64,000 bases of DNA from Trichomonas vaginalis G3 (lineage: Eukaryota; Parabasalia; Trichomonadida; Trichomonadidae), in NCBI RefSeq assembly GCF_026262505.1, contig NC_067206.1, positions 23,823,896-23,887,895 of the forward strand, read 5' to 3'. Shown here piece after piece: positions 53,408 through 62,910 of this stretch (position 1 is the first letter of the stretch; the number at the start of each line of letters is the position of its first letter). Below the pieces are notes generated by a model. The model made no database searches. It saw only the letters and a program-made list of their open reading frames with translations, and was not told where the DNA came from. A program made the position numbers and the translations under genes.

Positions 53408-54289
53408 ATGCAAGTCAGAAATATTCAGAACATAGCACCGAGTCTAACTGACAAGAGTATAAAGATATACTATGAACACGTTATGATGAAACCAACCAAA
53501 ATTCAAGAAAGTCAGTATACTTATGAATATCCAAGACACTGGGTAGAGTATGTAGGAGGTGAGAAAGCTATTGAAATAAGACAAGTTAGAAGTATTCCAG
53601 CAGGAAGGACAATATTATTGAAGAACTTTAATGTTTTGAGATATAATGATGAGACAAAGAAGCAAGATAGTTTTCCTATTGCTGTGTATGTGAACCTAGA
53701 CACAGGAGATGACATGAAAGTTTTTAACACAAAGCTTCAAACGGTAGTGAGAGAACAACTGACTGCGGAAGGGCATCCATTACCTTCAGAAGTTACCATA
53801 GCATATAATTTTGAAACAAACTCAATAGATTTTAAAGTCATCTCTGCAAAGAAGTCAGGTTTTACATTTAATGAAGCAGATGTATATTCGAATGAAAACT
53901 TCAAAGCTATTGCATGGTTAGATAATGACGATTGCTTTAAGAAAATATTTAAATTCAGTGACTCAAAGATGTCAATAGATGACCTTCGTGGAATGTTACC
54001 ATCGACGTTTACAGTAGAAGGTTCAGCAGGATTGCTTACAAGATTGTCAATTGGTGGTATTTGGTCTCGTGAGAACATTGTTATAAAATCCAGTATAAGT
54101 GAATTTGCTGAAGAATCTATATTATGTCTTTCAAACTACATGTATTCGCCGCCGAAGCATTATAGTATAACAAACTTTGTCAGTAAGTTTAACATAAGAC
54201 TTGTCGAACCTTCTTCAATGAAAGATGTTGTGCTACCTAAAGATGGAAAGGATGGACTCATTATTGAGATGATTTTAATTGCATATTAA
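53408..54289 (+). CDS. Maverick B penton/fibre-like protein 3
   Basis: 293 residues from the ATG at 53408 (MQVRNIQNIAPSLTD); the frame extends upstream but overlaps the ATPase gene. Beta-rich, ending PKDGKDGLIIEMILIAY, a tail similar to that at 38150-39017. Whole. A minor-capsid/penton role is inferred from paralogy and from its place next to the packaging ATPase. Confidence 0.5.
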   Translation: MQVRNIQNIAPSLTDKSIKIYYEHVMMKPTKIQESQYTYEYPRHWVEYVGGEKAIEIRQVRSIPAGRTILLKNFNVLRYNDETKKQDSFPIAVYVNLDTGDDMKVFNTKLQTVVREQLTAEGHPLPSEVTIAYNFETNSIDFKVISAKKSGFTFNEADVYSNENFKAIAWLDNDDCFKKIFKFSDSKMSIDDLRGMLPSTFTVEGSAGLLTRLSIGGIWSRENIVIKSSISEFAEESILCLSNYMYSPPKHYSITNFVSKFNIRLVEPSSMKDVVLPKDGKDGLIIEMILIAY

Positions 54290-54514
54290 ATGAGCTTGTT
54301 CTTGAAGGTCAGTCATGATGAAATAACTGTTGTAGAAGATGTTAGCAATTGTTCAGACATTTTGAAGCGAATAGATGAGATAAGAAAGAAGTTAGATAGA
54401 CCGCAAAGCGGTGAGGGCGAAGCCCGTGAGAATGTTTATGTTTCATTGACTTTCTCCAGTAACGAGAACTTTTATGAGATAATATTGAAGAGAGATGATT
54501 TTAATATGGTGTAA
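54290..54514 (+). CDS. Maverick B small protein
   Basis: 74 residues, starting directly after the preceding stop. A mini-palindrome pair (CCGCAAAGCGG and GGGCGAAGCCC) encodes PQSGEGEARE in frame. Function unknown. Likely co-transcribed with its neighbours. Confidence 0.5.
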   Translation: MSLFLKVSHDEITVVEDVSNCSDILKRIDEIRKKLDRPQSGEGEARENVYVSLTFSSNENFYEIILKRDDFNMV

Positions 54515-55030
54515 ATGGTAGCTTGGGCAGCTTTAGGCGCAATGGGAACAAAAGCATTAGCATTTGGAGCAAAAGCACTTGGGGCTTATGACGCAGTAAA
54601 TAAAATGAGTGGAGGAAGAGTTTCGAAGACATTAGATGCAAATAAAGGAAAGATTGGAGGCTGGGTTGCAAAGAAGTTAAGATTAAATAAAATAGGGCTC
54701 ATAAATAAAGCATCCAATTTGGTTGCGACTGAGTCAGAAAATGCTTTAGGAAAGGACGATGAGTTTGCAAAACACGCAAAAGACTTTAATGACCAGATGA
54801 AAGGTGAAACAATGCATTTAAATAGAGTCGATGGAACTCTTCCTCCACCAGCAGTTCTTCCGTATGGTCCCTATGGAATGTATGGAAACCCTTACGAAAG
54901 ACCATTTGACCCATTGACTGGTGGAAGTAACTGGTATCATTACGGACGAAGAAGAAAGACAGTCAAGTTGGAGACAGACGTGAAGAAAGCAACTAAAAAG
55001 AAACCAAGGAAGAGAGTTATAAAGCAATGA
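54515..55030 (+). CDS. Maverick B basic virion-core-like protein
   Basis: 171 residues, starting directly after the preceding stop. An Ala/Gly-rich, amphipathic N-terminus (AALGAMGTKALAFGAKALG), a middle part with Pro/Tyr/Gly (PYGPYGMYGNPYERP) and a strongly basic C-terminus (KKATKKKPRKR). The layout recalls membrane-lytic or core proteins of adenovirus-like virions; that is inference only. Its 3' end lies in the terminal repeat. Confidence 0.5.
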   Translation: MVAWAALGAMGTKALAFGAKALGAYDAVNKMSGGRVSKTLDANKGKIGGWVAKKLRLNKIGLINKASNLVATESENALGKDDEFAKHAKDFNDQMKGETMHLNRVDGTLPPPAVLPYGPYGMYGNPYERPFDPLTGGSNWYHYGRRRKTVKLETDVKKATKKKPRKRVIKQ

Positions 55031-55876
55031 ATTCATGAGGTGAAAAAAGAGGTGAAAAAAGAGGTGAGATGTCACCACTTCACCTAAATTTATTTTTGGG
55101 CTATGTTTTCATACATGTGAGGGTGGTGATATCATTAATTTTAAATAAATGTGGGAACAAAAATATAACATTTCTACTCAGCAGGAATGAGACCCTTACT
55201 GACTATGTATTCGTTTAATGCTTGATGAAAACAATGGTACATATTATCGTATGGGTATACACAACGTCTGTTTCCATCGTCGTCGTATATGTAGAGCTCA
55301 AATCCAGTCCAACCTTCTTTTGTACAATATGTAGCTTTATTTAAGTATGCATTTATGTAGATAAGGCAATTTTCTTCATCGCTCCAGAAATAATTTTTGT
55401 TCTTTGTTGAAATAGTTTTCGTTCCTCTGCGACCATAAGGAATGTATGCAATGAATTTTGCGTCATATGGGATTGTAATATATTCAGGGTTTCTTTCATC
55501 GTCAATGGGTCTGTCTTTGTTAAAATGCATGTTTCTCAGTTTTACTTGAGTTTTGAATAGTTCACGGAAACGTTCTGGGAAAGAGTCATAGTAAATGTAG
55601 TCGGACATGTCTTTGTAATGAAATAAAAAATTTAAAAAAATAAAAATAAGGTTATATTTTATTTAGTGAGGACGGTAGTGAAGTCGTTAGTGAAGTCGTT
55701 AGTGAAGTAGTTAGTGAAATCGTTTATGTGTCAGACGGTTTTGTAAATATTTAAGGTTAAGTTGTGTTATGGTTGTGTTGTAAAATATACGTTAACGGTT
55801 TCGTAAAGTGTCAAATTCACAAGTATTGCGTACGAAGAAACGCAGTGCCACAGTACACGACTTAACCATACTAACT
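55006..55876. repeat. Maverick B right terminal inverted repeat
   Basis: Inverse of 34166-35036, equal in length. The outer end is CCATACTAACT followed by the AATTT target duplication. Confidence 0.95.
55174..55608 (-). CDS. Maverick B gene inside the TIR, copy 2
   Basis: Identical 144-residue product to 34434-34868, in opposite orientation, because it lies in the inverted repeat. Whole. Identity of the two copies supports recent insertion or gene conversion between the ends. Confidence 0.75.
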   Translation of the reverse strand: MSDYIYYDSFPERFRELFKTQVKLRNMHFNKDRPIDDERNPEYITIPYDAKFIAYIPYGRRGTKTISTKNKNYFWSDEENCLIYINAYLNKATYCTKEGWTGFELYIYDDDGNRRCVYPYDNMYHCFHQALNEYIVSKGLIPAE

Positions 55877-55883
55877 AATTTCA

Positions 55884-56911
55884 CCTCACATCGTTTTGTT
55901 TCCCAAAACAAGTACCCTTTCTTCATTGAACTTTTGAAGAAGTTGCAACTGGTCTTTGAATAATTTGAAATCATGGACATGACCTGGAACAGCACGAGAG
56001 CGATGCATCATCTAACCGTATGATGTTATTGTTGCCTGAATCTTGACATAGTGCATTTTGTGCTTACCAAAATAGAACAGTTCTTGGTTGTCCTTCGGCC
56101 TTTCTACTTGCTTCGCTGTTGCATCAACAGCTCCCAGAAGTGTTGGGTAATCAGGTGTTACCATTCCGGAATTGATCCTTTCTGTGACATGAACCCATGT
56201 GATCAATCCCGCCTCTAAGACTGGTGCACAAATCCTGCTAGTGTTCAAAATAACATCATGAATATACGTTGGATGAAGTCCAAATCATGCAACCAGATCC
56301 CTGAAGGTTGGGGCGTACTTACACCAATTCAATGTGAGGAAGATCTTGTCTCTTCTATCAACTCGTGCATCAATCCTTGACTTCTTCCACAAAGTGTTCT
56401 TCAATGAGCCATATATTCCATTGAACTGAAAGCAATTGAAGTTACAGAAAAGCTTCATTGTCTCATCGTCGCGATTCTCAAGAAACTGATGAACATCTAA
56501 AAGAAGCCTTGGCTTTGGCAACAATATATGGCGTGGTAACAGTGAAACTGGGAGACCTGCTGCTTGTATGTATTCTCGATCTCTTTCAATGTAGTAGTCA
56601 AGTATTGTCTGTGTCTCGTTATTGAAAAGTTGTGGTAACCTTGGACCCTGCTCTGGGGGACGTTGTAACTGTTGCAAGATCTGAGCTTGCATTTGATTTT
56701 GTTGCAATTGTACCAATGGGAAAAATTGTGGCTGAACTTGAGCTTGTCCGTTTCCTAGTGGCTGTGGAGGCTGAAGAGGAACAATGGGCTGTTGCTGAAG
56801 CTGGAATGGAGCTTGAACTTGCGCTGGTGGTAGAATGTACTGAGGTGGCAGAGCTTGCAATGTCTGAGAATGTGGTGCTTTATGTCGAGGAGAACTAATA
56901 ATTAATGACAC
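55884..56911 (-). pseudogene. PIF/Harbinger-like (DDE_Tnp_4) transposase, decayed
   Basis: Reads on the minus strand from the ATG at 56909-56911. A Gln/Pro-rich N-terminus (residues 20-90) is followed by a helix-turn-helix-like part (DKIFLTLNWCKYAPTFRDLV, then FGLHPTYIHDVIL). Next comes the DDE core start, TLLGAVDATAKQVERPKDN, then FYFGKHKMHYVKIQA and RAVPGHVHDFKLF with the second Asp. In-frame stops occur near 56285, 56010 and 55885. The C-terminal third is not recognisable on the far side of the Maverick. Maverick B is inserted immediately behind or within its 3' part. A dead DNA transposon. Confidence 0.7.
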
Positions 56912-57597
56912 TTTTAAAATTACCTTGAAAATTAATTTTCAATAAATAGTAAATATATAACATATTGCATTCGTTTTATATTTCGTTGCTTGTACAATAA
57001 GTGTACAAATTTATTTTGGTTTTAGAATTTTTTCCTAGATATGTATTCAAATTGTAAATAGTGAAAATATCTATATAATATAAAAAATAAATATGCCAAA
57101 GATATTTATTTTCTATTTTCACTTTTTTATGCTTTGGAAAAGTGACGTTTTTGCCTTGCCCCTCGGACAAAGCGGTTTTTAGTGTTAAAAATTTTGCGCG
57201 AACGTGGAGCGAAGGCTCGAGCGAAGCGAGAGGTCTGAGCTCCACGTTCGCAAGTGAATATAAAAAAAATCGCCGGATCATCAAATATGTCCTATTTTTT
57301 CTTTTTTTTTTCCTTCTCTTCTTCTTTTCCTCCTTTTCCTTTCTCTTCTCCTTTCTTTCTTTTCTTTCTTCTATGCGATTTTCATTTTAAAATTGAAATA
57401 TATAATTTAATTAAAGATTAGAATAGAGAGGTATGATGTATTTAATAGAGTTATTTGAGTATTTTTATCTATAGTATAGAAAATAAGAATATAAAATGAG
57501 AAAAAATAAAAATTGAAATTTATTAAAAATAAAGTTTTTATTCTGACAATACAAAGTTAGGGGTAAGAATAATATGTAATAAGAGAGTTCTGAGGTA
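56912..57597. other. AT-rich stretch with one GC-rich hairpin
   Basis: No gene is recognised. It holds a GTGACG motif near 57142, the hairpin at 57198-57251 and a pyrimidine-rich run (CTT/CCT, about 57290-57370), then AT-rich DNA up to the minisatellite. Confidence 0.6.
57198..57251. repeat. Hairpin with GAGCGAAGCGAG centre
   Basis: Outer stem GCGAACGTGGAGC / GCTCCACGTTCGC. The inner part contains CTCGAGCGAAGCGAGAG, the same core as in the 71-bp arrays and the 33927-33990 hairpin. A member of the GC-rich palindrome group outside the Maverick. Confidence 0.9.
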
Positions 57598-57599
57598 GA

Positions 57600-60500
57600 A
57601 TGAGATCGGTTGAGGGATGATGAGCGAGTTGTGAGGGATGATGAGGGATGATGAGCGAGTTATGAGGGATGATGAGGGATGATGAGGGATGATGAGCGAG
57701 TTATGAGGTTGGATGAGGGATGATGAGCGAGTTATGAGGTTGGATGAGGGATGATGAGGGATGATGAGCGAGTTATGAGGTTGGATGAGGGATGATGAGG
57801 GATGATGAGCGAGTTATGAGGGATGATGAGGGATGATGAGGGATGATGAGCGAGTTATGAGGTTGGATGAGGGATGATGAGGGATGATGAGCGAGTTATG
57901 AGGGATGATGAGGTAGAATGAGGGATGATGAGCGAGTTATGAGGGATGATGAGGGATGATGAGCGAGTTGTGAGGGATGATGAGGGATGATGAGGGATGA
58001 TGAGCGAGTTATGAGGGATGATGAGGTAGAATGAGGGATGATGAGCGAGTTATGAGGGATGATGAGGGATGATGAGCGAGTTATGAGGTTGGATGAGGTA
58101 GAATGAGGGATGATGAGCGAGTTATGAGGTTGGATGAGGGATGATGAGGGATGATGAGCGAGTTATGAGGTTGGATGAGGGATGATGAGGGATGATGAGC
58201 GAGTTATGAGGTTGGATGAGGGATGATGAGCGAGTTATGAGGTTGGATGAGGGATGATGAGGGATGATGAGCGAGTTATGAGGTTGGATGAGGGATGATG
58301 AGGGATGATGAGCGAGTTATGAGGTTGGATGAGGGATGATGAGGGATGATGAGGGATGATGAGGGATGATGAGCGAGTTATGAGGTTGGATGAGGGATGA
58401 TGAGGGATGATGAGCGAGTTATGAGGGATGATGAGGGATGATGAGGGATGATGAGCGAGTTATGAGGGATGATGAGGTTGGATGAGGGATGATGAGGGAT
58501 GATGAGCGAGTTATGAGGTTGGATGAGGGATGATGAGGGATGATGAGGGATGATGAGGGATGATGAGCGAGTTATGAGGTTGGATGAGGGATGATGAGGG
58601 ATGATGAGCGAGTTATGAGGGATGATGAGGGATGATGAGGGATGATGAGCGAGTTATGAGGGATGATGAGGATGATGAGGGATGATGAGCGAGTTATGAG
58701 GTTGGATGAGGATGATGAGGGATGATGAGCGAGTTATGAGGATGATGAGGTAGAATGAGGGATGATGAGCGAGTTATGAGGGATGATGAGGGATGATGAG
58801 CGAGTTATGAGGTTGGATGAGGTAGAATGAGGGATGATGAGCGAGTTATGAGGTTGGATGAGGGATGATGAGGGATGATGAGCGAGTTATGAGGTTGGAT
58901 GAGGGATGATGAGGGATGATGAGCGAGTTATGAGGGATGATGAGGGATGATGAGCGAGTTATGAGGTTGGATGAGGGATGATGAGGGATGATGAGCGAGT
59001 TATGAGGGATGATGAGGGATGATGAGCGAGTTATGAGGTTGGTGAGGGATGATGAGGGATGATGAGCGAGTTATGAGGTTGGATGAGGGATGATGAGGGA
59101 TGATGAGCGAGTTATGAGGGATGATGAGGGATGATGAGCGAGTTATGAGGTTGGATGAGGGATGATGAGGGATGATGAGCGAGTTATGAGGGATGATGAG
59201 GGATGATGAGGGATGATGAGCGAGTTATGAGTTTGGATGAGGTAGAATGAGGGATGATGAGCGAGTTATGAGGGATGATGAGGGATGATGAGGGATGATG
59301 AGGGATGATGAGGGATGATGAGCGAGTTATGAGGTTGGATGAGGGATGATGAGGGATGATGAGCGAGTTATGAGGGATGATGAGGGATGATGAGGGATGA
59401 TGAGCGAGTTATGAGGGATGATGAGGGATGATGAGGGATGATGAGCGAGTTATGAGGTTGGATGAGGGATGATGAGGGATGATGAGCGAGTTATGAGTTT
59501 GGATGAGGTAGAATGAGGGATGATGAGCGAGTTATGAGGTTGGATGAGGGATGATGAGGGATGATGAGCGAGTTATGAGGTTGGATGAGGGATGATGAGG
59601 GATGATGAGCGAGTTATGAGGGATGATGAGGGATGATGAGCGAGTTATGAGGTTGGATGAGGGATGATGAGGGATGATGAGGGATGATGAGCGAGTTATG
59701 AGGTTGGATGAGGGATGATGAGGGATGATGAGCGAGTTATGAGGGATGATGAGGGATGATGAGGGATGATGAGCGAGTTATGAGGTTGGATGAGGGATGA
59801 TGAGGGATGATGAGCGAGTTATGAGGGATGATGAGGTAGAATGAGGGATGATGAGCGAGTTATGAGGTTGGATGAGGGATGATGAGGGATGATGAGCGAG
59901 TTATGAGGGATGATGAGGGATGATGAGCGAGTTGTGAGGGATGATGAGGGATGATGAGGGATGATGAGCGAGTTATGAGGGATGATGAGGGATGATGAGG
60001 GATGATGAGCGAGTTATGAGGGATGATGAGGGATGATGAGGGATGATGAGCGAGTTATGAGGTTGGATGAGGGATGATGAGGGATGATGAGCGAGTTATG
60101 AGGGATGATGAGCGAGTTATGAGGGATGATGAGGGATGATGAGCGAGTTATGAGGTTGGATGAGGGATGATGAGGGATGATGAGCGAGTTATGAGGTTGG
60201 ATGAGGGATGATGAGGGATGATGAGCGAGTTATGAGGGATGATGAGGGATGATGAGGGATGATGAGCGAGTTATGAGGGATGATGAGGGATGATGAGGGA
60301 TGATGAGCGAGTTATGAGGTTGGATGAGGGATGATGAGGGATGATGAGCGAGTTATGAGGGATGATGAGGGATGATGAGGGATGATGAGCGAGTTATGAG
60401 GGATGATGAGGGATGATGAGGGATGATGAGCGAGTTATGAGGTTGGATGAGGGATGATGAGGGATGATGAGCGAGTTATGAGGGATGATGAGGTAGAATG

Positions 60501-61361
60501 AGGGATGATGAGCGAGTTATGAGGTTGGATGAGGGATGATGAGGGATGATGAGCGAGTTATGAGGGATGATGAGGGATGATGAGCGAGTTGTGAGGGATG
60601 ATGAGGGATGATGAGGGATGATGAGCGAGTTATGAGGGATGATGAGGGATGATGAGGGATGATGAGCGAGTTATGAGGGATGATGAGGGATGATGAGGGA
60701 TGATGAGCGAGTTATGAGGTTGGATGAGGGATGATGAGGGATGATGAGCGAGTTATGAGGGATGATGAGCGAGTTATGAGGGATGATGAGGGATGATGAG
60801 CGAGTTATGAGGTTGGATGAGGGATGATGAGGGATGATGAGCGAGTTATGAGGTTGGATGAGGGATGATGAGGGATGATGAGCGAGTTATGAGGGATGAT
60901 GAGGGATGATGAGGGATGATGAGCGAGTTATGAGGGATGATGAGGGATGATGAGGGATGATGAGCGAGTTATGAGGGATGATGAGGTTGGATGAGGGATG
61001 ATGAGGGATGATGAGCGAGTTATGAGGTTGGATGAGGGATGATGAGGGATGATGAGGGATGATGAGCGAGTTATGAGGTTGGATGAGGGATGATGAGGGA
61101 TGATGAGCGAGTTATGAGGGATGATGAGGGATGATGAGCGAGTTGTGAGGGATGATGAGGGATGATGAGCGAGTTATGAGGGATGATGAGCGAGTTATGA
61201 GGGATGATGAGCGAGTTATGAGGTTGGATGAGGGATGATGAGGGATGATGAGCGAGTTATGAGGGATGATGAGGGATGATGAGGGATGATGAGCGAGTTA
61301 TGAGGGATGATGAGGGATGATGAGCGAGTTATGAGGTTGGATGAGGGATGATGAGCGAGTC
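57600..61361. repeat. 3.8-kb minisatellite of GATGAGG/GCGAGTTATGAGG modules
   Basis: Built from GGGATGATGA steps, interrupted by GCGAGTTATGAG and by optional TTGGATGAGG or TAGAATGAGG modules, giving units of roughly 30-60 bases with higher-order reuse. The plus strand is nearly free of C except in GCGAG, so the strand asymmetry is extreme. GTTGTGAGG variants are sparse. Long identical stretches (for example around 59820-60120 and 60490-60790) show block duplication about 670 bases apart. No gene inside. Confidence 0.97.
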
Positions 61362-61690
61362 TGAGGAAGAATGAGGTAGAGTAAGGTAGGATGATGTAAA
61401 ATAAGGGATGATAAGGAAGTCCTGAGGTAGAATGAGCGAGTTTGAGTAGAATGAGGGTTGATAAGGTAGAAGTAGGATGAGTTAGTCTGAGGTAGAATGA
61501 AGGAGTTATGAGGGATAATGAGAGAGCCTGAGGGATGATAAGGTAGAATGAGGAAAGTCTGAGTTCATTGAGGGAGGATGAGGTATGAGTGAAGGATGAG
61601 TGTATGTAGAGGAGGTCTGAGAGGTGAGTGAGAACGAGTAGGTCGAGGATGTTTGAGGGATCTGAGATGAGGGATTAGAGCGAGTAAGTC
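61362..61690. repeat. Degenerate edge of the minisatellite
   Basis: Diverged forms of the same modules (GAGGTAGAATGAG, GAGTCTGAGG). Gradual decay at one edge and a sharp start at the other suggest growth from the left side or loss of homogenisation on the right. Confidence 0.85.
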
Positions 61691-61698
61691 GAGGAAGC

Positions 61699-61760
61699 CA
61701 AGCAACAAGGAACTTCAGGTATACTGGATATACCAGCTTCCTGTAGCTCCTTGTTGCTTG
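61699..61760. repeat. Long hairpin, 62 bp
   Basis: CAAGCAACAAGGA pairs with TCCTTGTTGCTTG; an inner GGTATACTGGATATACC stem sits at the centre. Same size class as the array at 62.9-64 kb. First hairpin behind the minisatellite. Confidence 0.9.
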
Positions 61761-61815
61761 AGGCGGGGAACTCGAGTACGATTTCCTCGGATACTTCTAA
61801 AAGTATGGCAAAGCC

Positions 61816-61883
61816 GAAGTTGATTTAACGCTTCACACCAGCCATCGAGGGGCTCTCTTCATTAGATGGTGTGCTTCAACTTC
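61816..61883. repeat. Imperfect long hairpin
   Basis: GAAGTTGA / TCAACTTC and CACACCA / TGGTGTG stems with an internal bulge. It follows the hairpin at 61699-61760 with a start-to-start spacing of about 117 bases. Confidence 0.75.
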
Positions 61884-61892
61884 TCAAATCTT

Positions 61893-62056
61893 GGACAAAA
61901 CCTATAATTTGTGTGAATTTTGTCTTGGATAAAAGACAAACTATAGAAATTTGTCTTTTATCCAAGACAATTCATATAGGTTTTGTCTTTTCTCCAAGAC
62001 AAAACGATAATTTGAATGGATTTTGTCTTTTCTCCAAGACAAAGTATTCAATTTTG
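61893..62056. repeat. Nested hairpin and repeated TTTTGTCTTTTCTCCAAGAC
   Basis: A perfect stem TTGTCTTGGATAAAAGACAA / its inverse (61919-61970) sits inside GACAAAACCTATA / TATAGGTTTTGTC (61893-61988). A further direct copy of TTTTGTCTTTTCTCCAAGAC follows near 62022. Three related stem halves in a row, so alternative pairings are possible. Confidence 0.88.
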
Positions 62057-62059
62057 TCC

Positions 62060-62910
62060 GGATGTGAAGTGAACGTTATTGGTTTTTTGATAAAAAAAAT
62101 AATAAAATAACGGATAAATATTTATGGGTTTGAATTTCTATAATTAAGTGATATTTATAAAGATATTGAATAATATTTAATAATGGCTTATTTAAAAATC
62201 AAAAATTTTGATTTCAATATCGAAAACCGCCCAAACTTTACAAAAATCCAAAAAAAATCGAAAATGAAAAATTCAAGACAAAAAACCTAGAGTATGAGAC
62301 AGTATTGTTGGACAATGGCCGAAGCATACACTTTTTCTGATATCATTGTCAAAAAAATTTGGTCTTTATACATGATTTTTTTATATTTCTTAGCTAATAT
62401 ATCATATCCAGTTATATTTCGTTGCTTGAGTAATTTTTTTTAATTTCGAATATATCTCAATATAATTGCACTATTACTAGTATTTATAATTTATAAATAC
62501 TATTAATATCATCAACTATAAAAATATAACATAATTAAATTATGTTCTATAAAAATTATATTCTATAAGCAAATTTAATGCATAATGTTTACCTTAAAAA
62601 ACAACCAAAACTTTTTCTTTCCCCTATAGGGAACAAAAGGTCATATTTTTTGGAATACAAAAATTTAATCGGTGGAGTCGAGTTTAAAGTATTTTTTCGT
62701 CTTGCTCATACACAAGCATTTTTGAGAAAAATTTATATGAGCAATATTGTTAAGCATAATAAGTTAAATAAATCATTCCATATTTATACCCATGAATCTT
62801 TATTCTATCAGTCAGAAATAAGTTCATTTTGAGTGATGGACATTTTACGAAAAAGTGACACCTTGAAAAGTGACGCTTTCATGAGGGGGTGTCACCGTTT
62901 CTCGATCCGT
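62060..62910. other. AT-rich stretch, no convincing gene
   Basis: One 84-residue open frame (62578-62832) has no recognisable feature. GTGACACC near 62867 and its inverse GGTGTCAC near 62889 frame a 30-base piece that also holds AAAAGTGACG; these resemble the inner edge of transposon ends seen elsewhere here. Confidence 0.55.

Larger units (their letters stand above)
34166..55876. mobile_element. Maverick/Polinton, full length (copy B)
   Basis: 21,711 bp, with 871-bp inverted repeats starting AGTTAGTATGG and the 5-bp duplication AATTT on both sides (34161-34165 and 55877-55881). The AG...CT ends and 5-6-bp duplications are typical of the family. Parts: DNA polymerase B, retroviral-type integrase, packaging ATPase, capsid-like protein, two KilA-N proteins, fibre-like proteins and unnamed genes. 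I did not see the adenovirus-type protease. The inverted repeats look identical, so insertion is recent. Yet roughly 15-20 breaks are spread over the genes, mostly in the left half, while several right-half genes look whole. Treated as a broken fossil copy. Confidence 0.95.

Noticed and set aside
55792-55995. 67-residue minus-strand frame across the right Maverick border
   Set aside because: It joins terminal-repeat DNA with the flanking transposase remnant in another frame and crosses the insertion junction.
57600-61361. Telomere repeat
   Set aside because: The modules (GATGAGG and GCGAGTTATGAGG) are not TTAGGG-like, and single-copy-like DNA and hairpins continue beyond the block.
62578-62832. 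84-residue open frame near the hairpin array
   Set aside because: No recognisable domain, AT-driven composition and no clear initiator. Chance is more likely.
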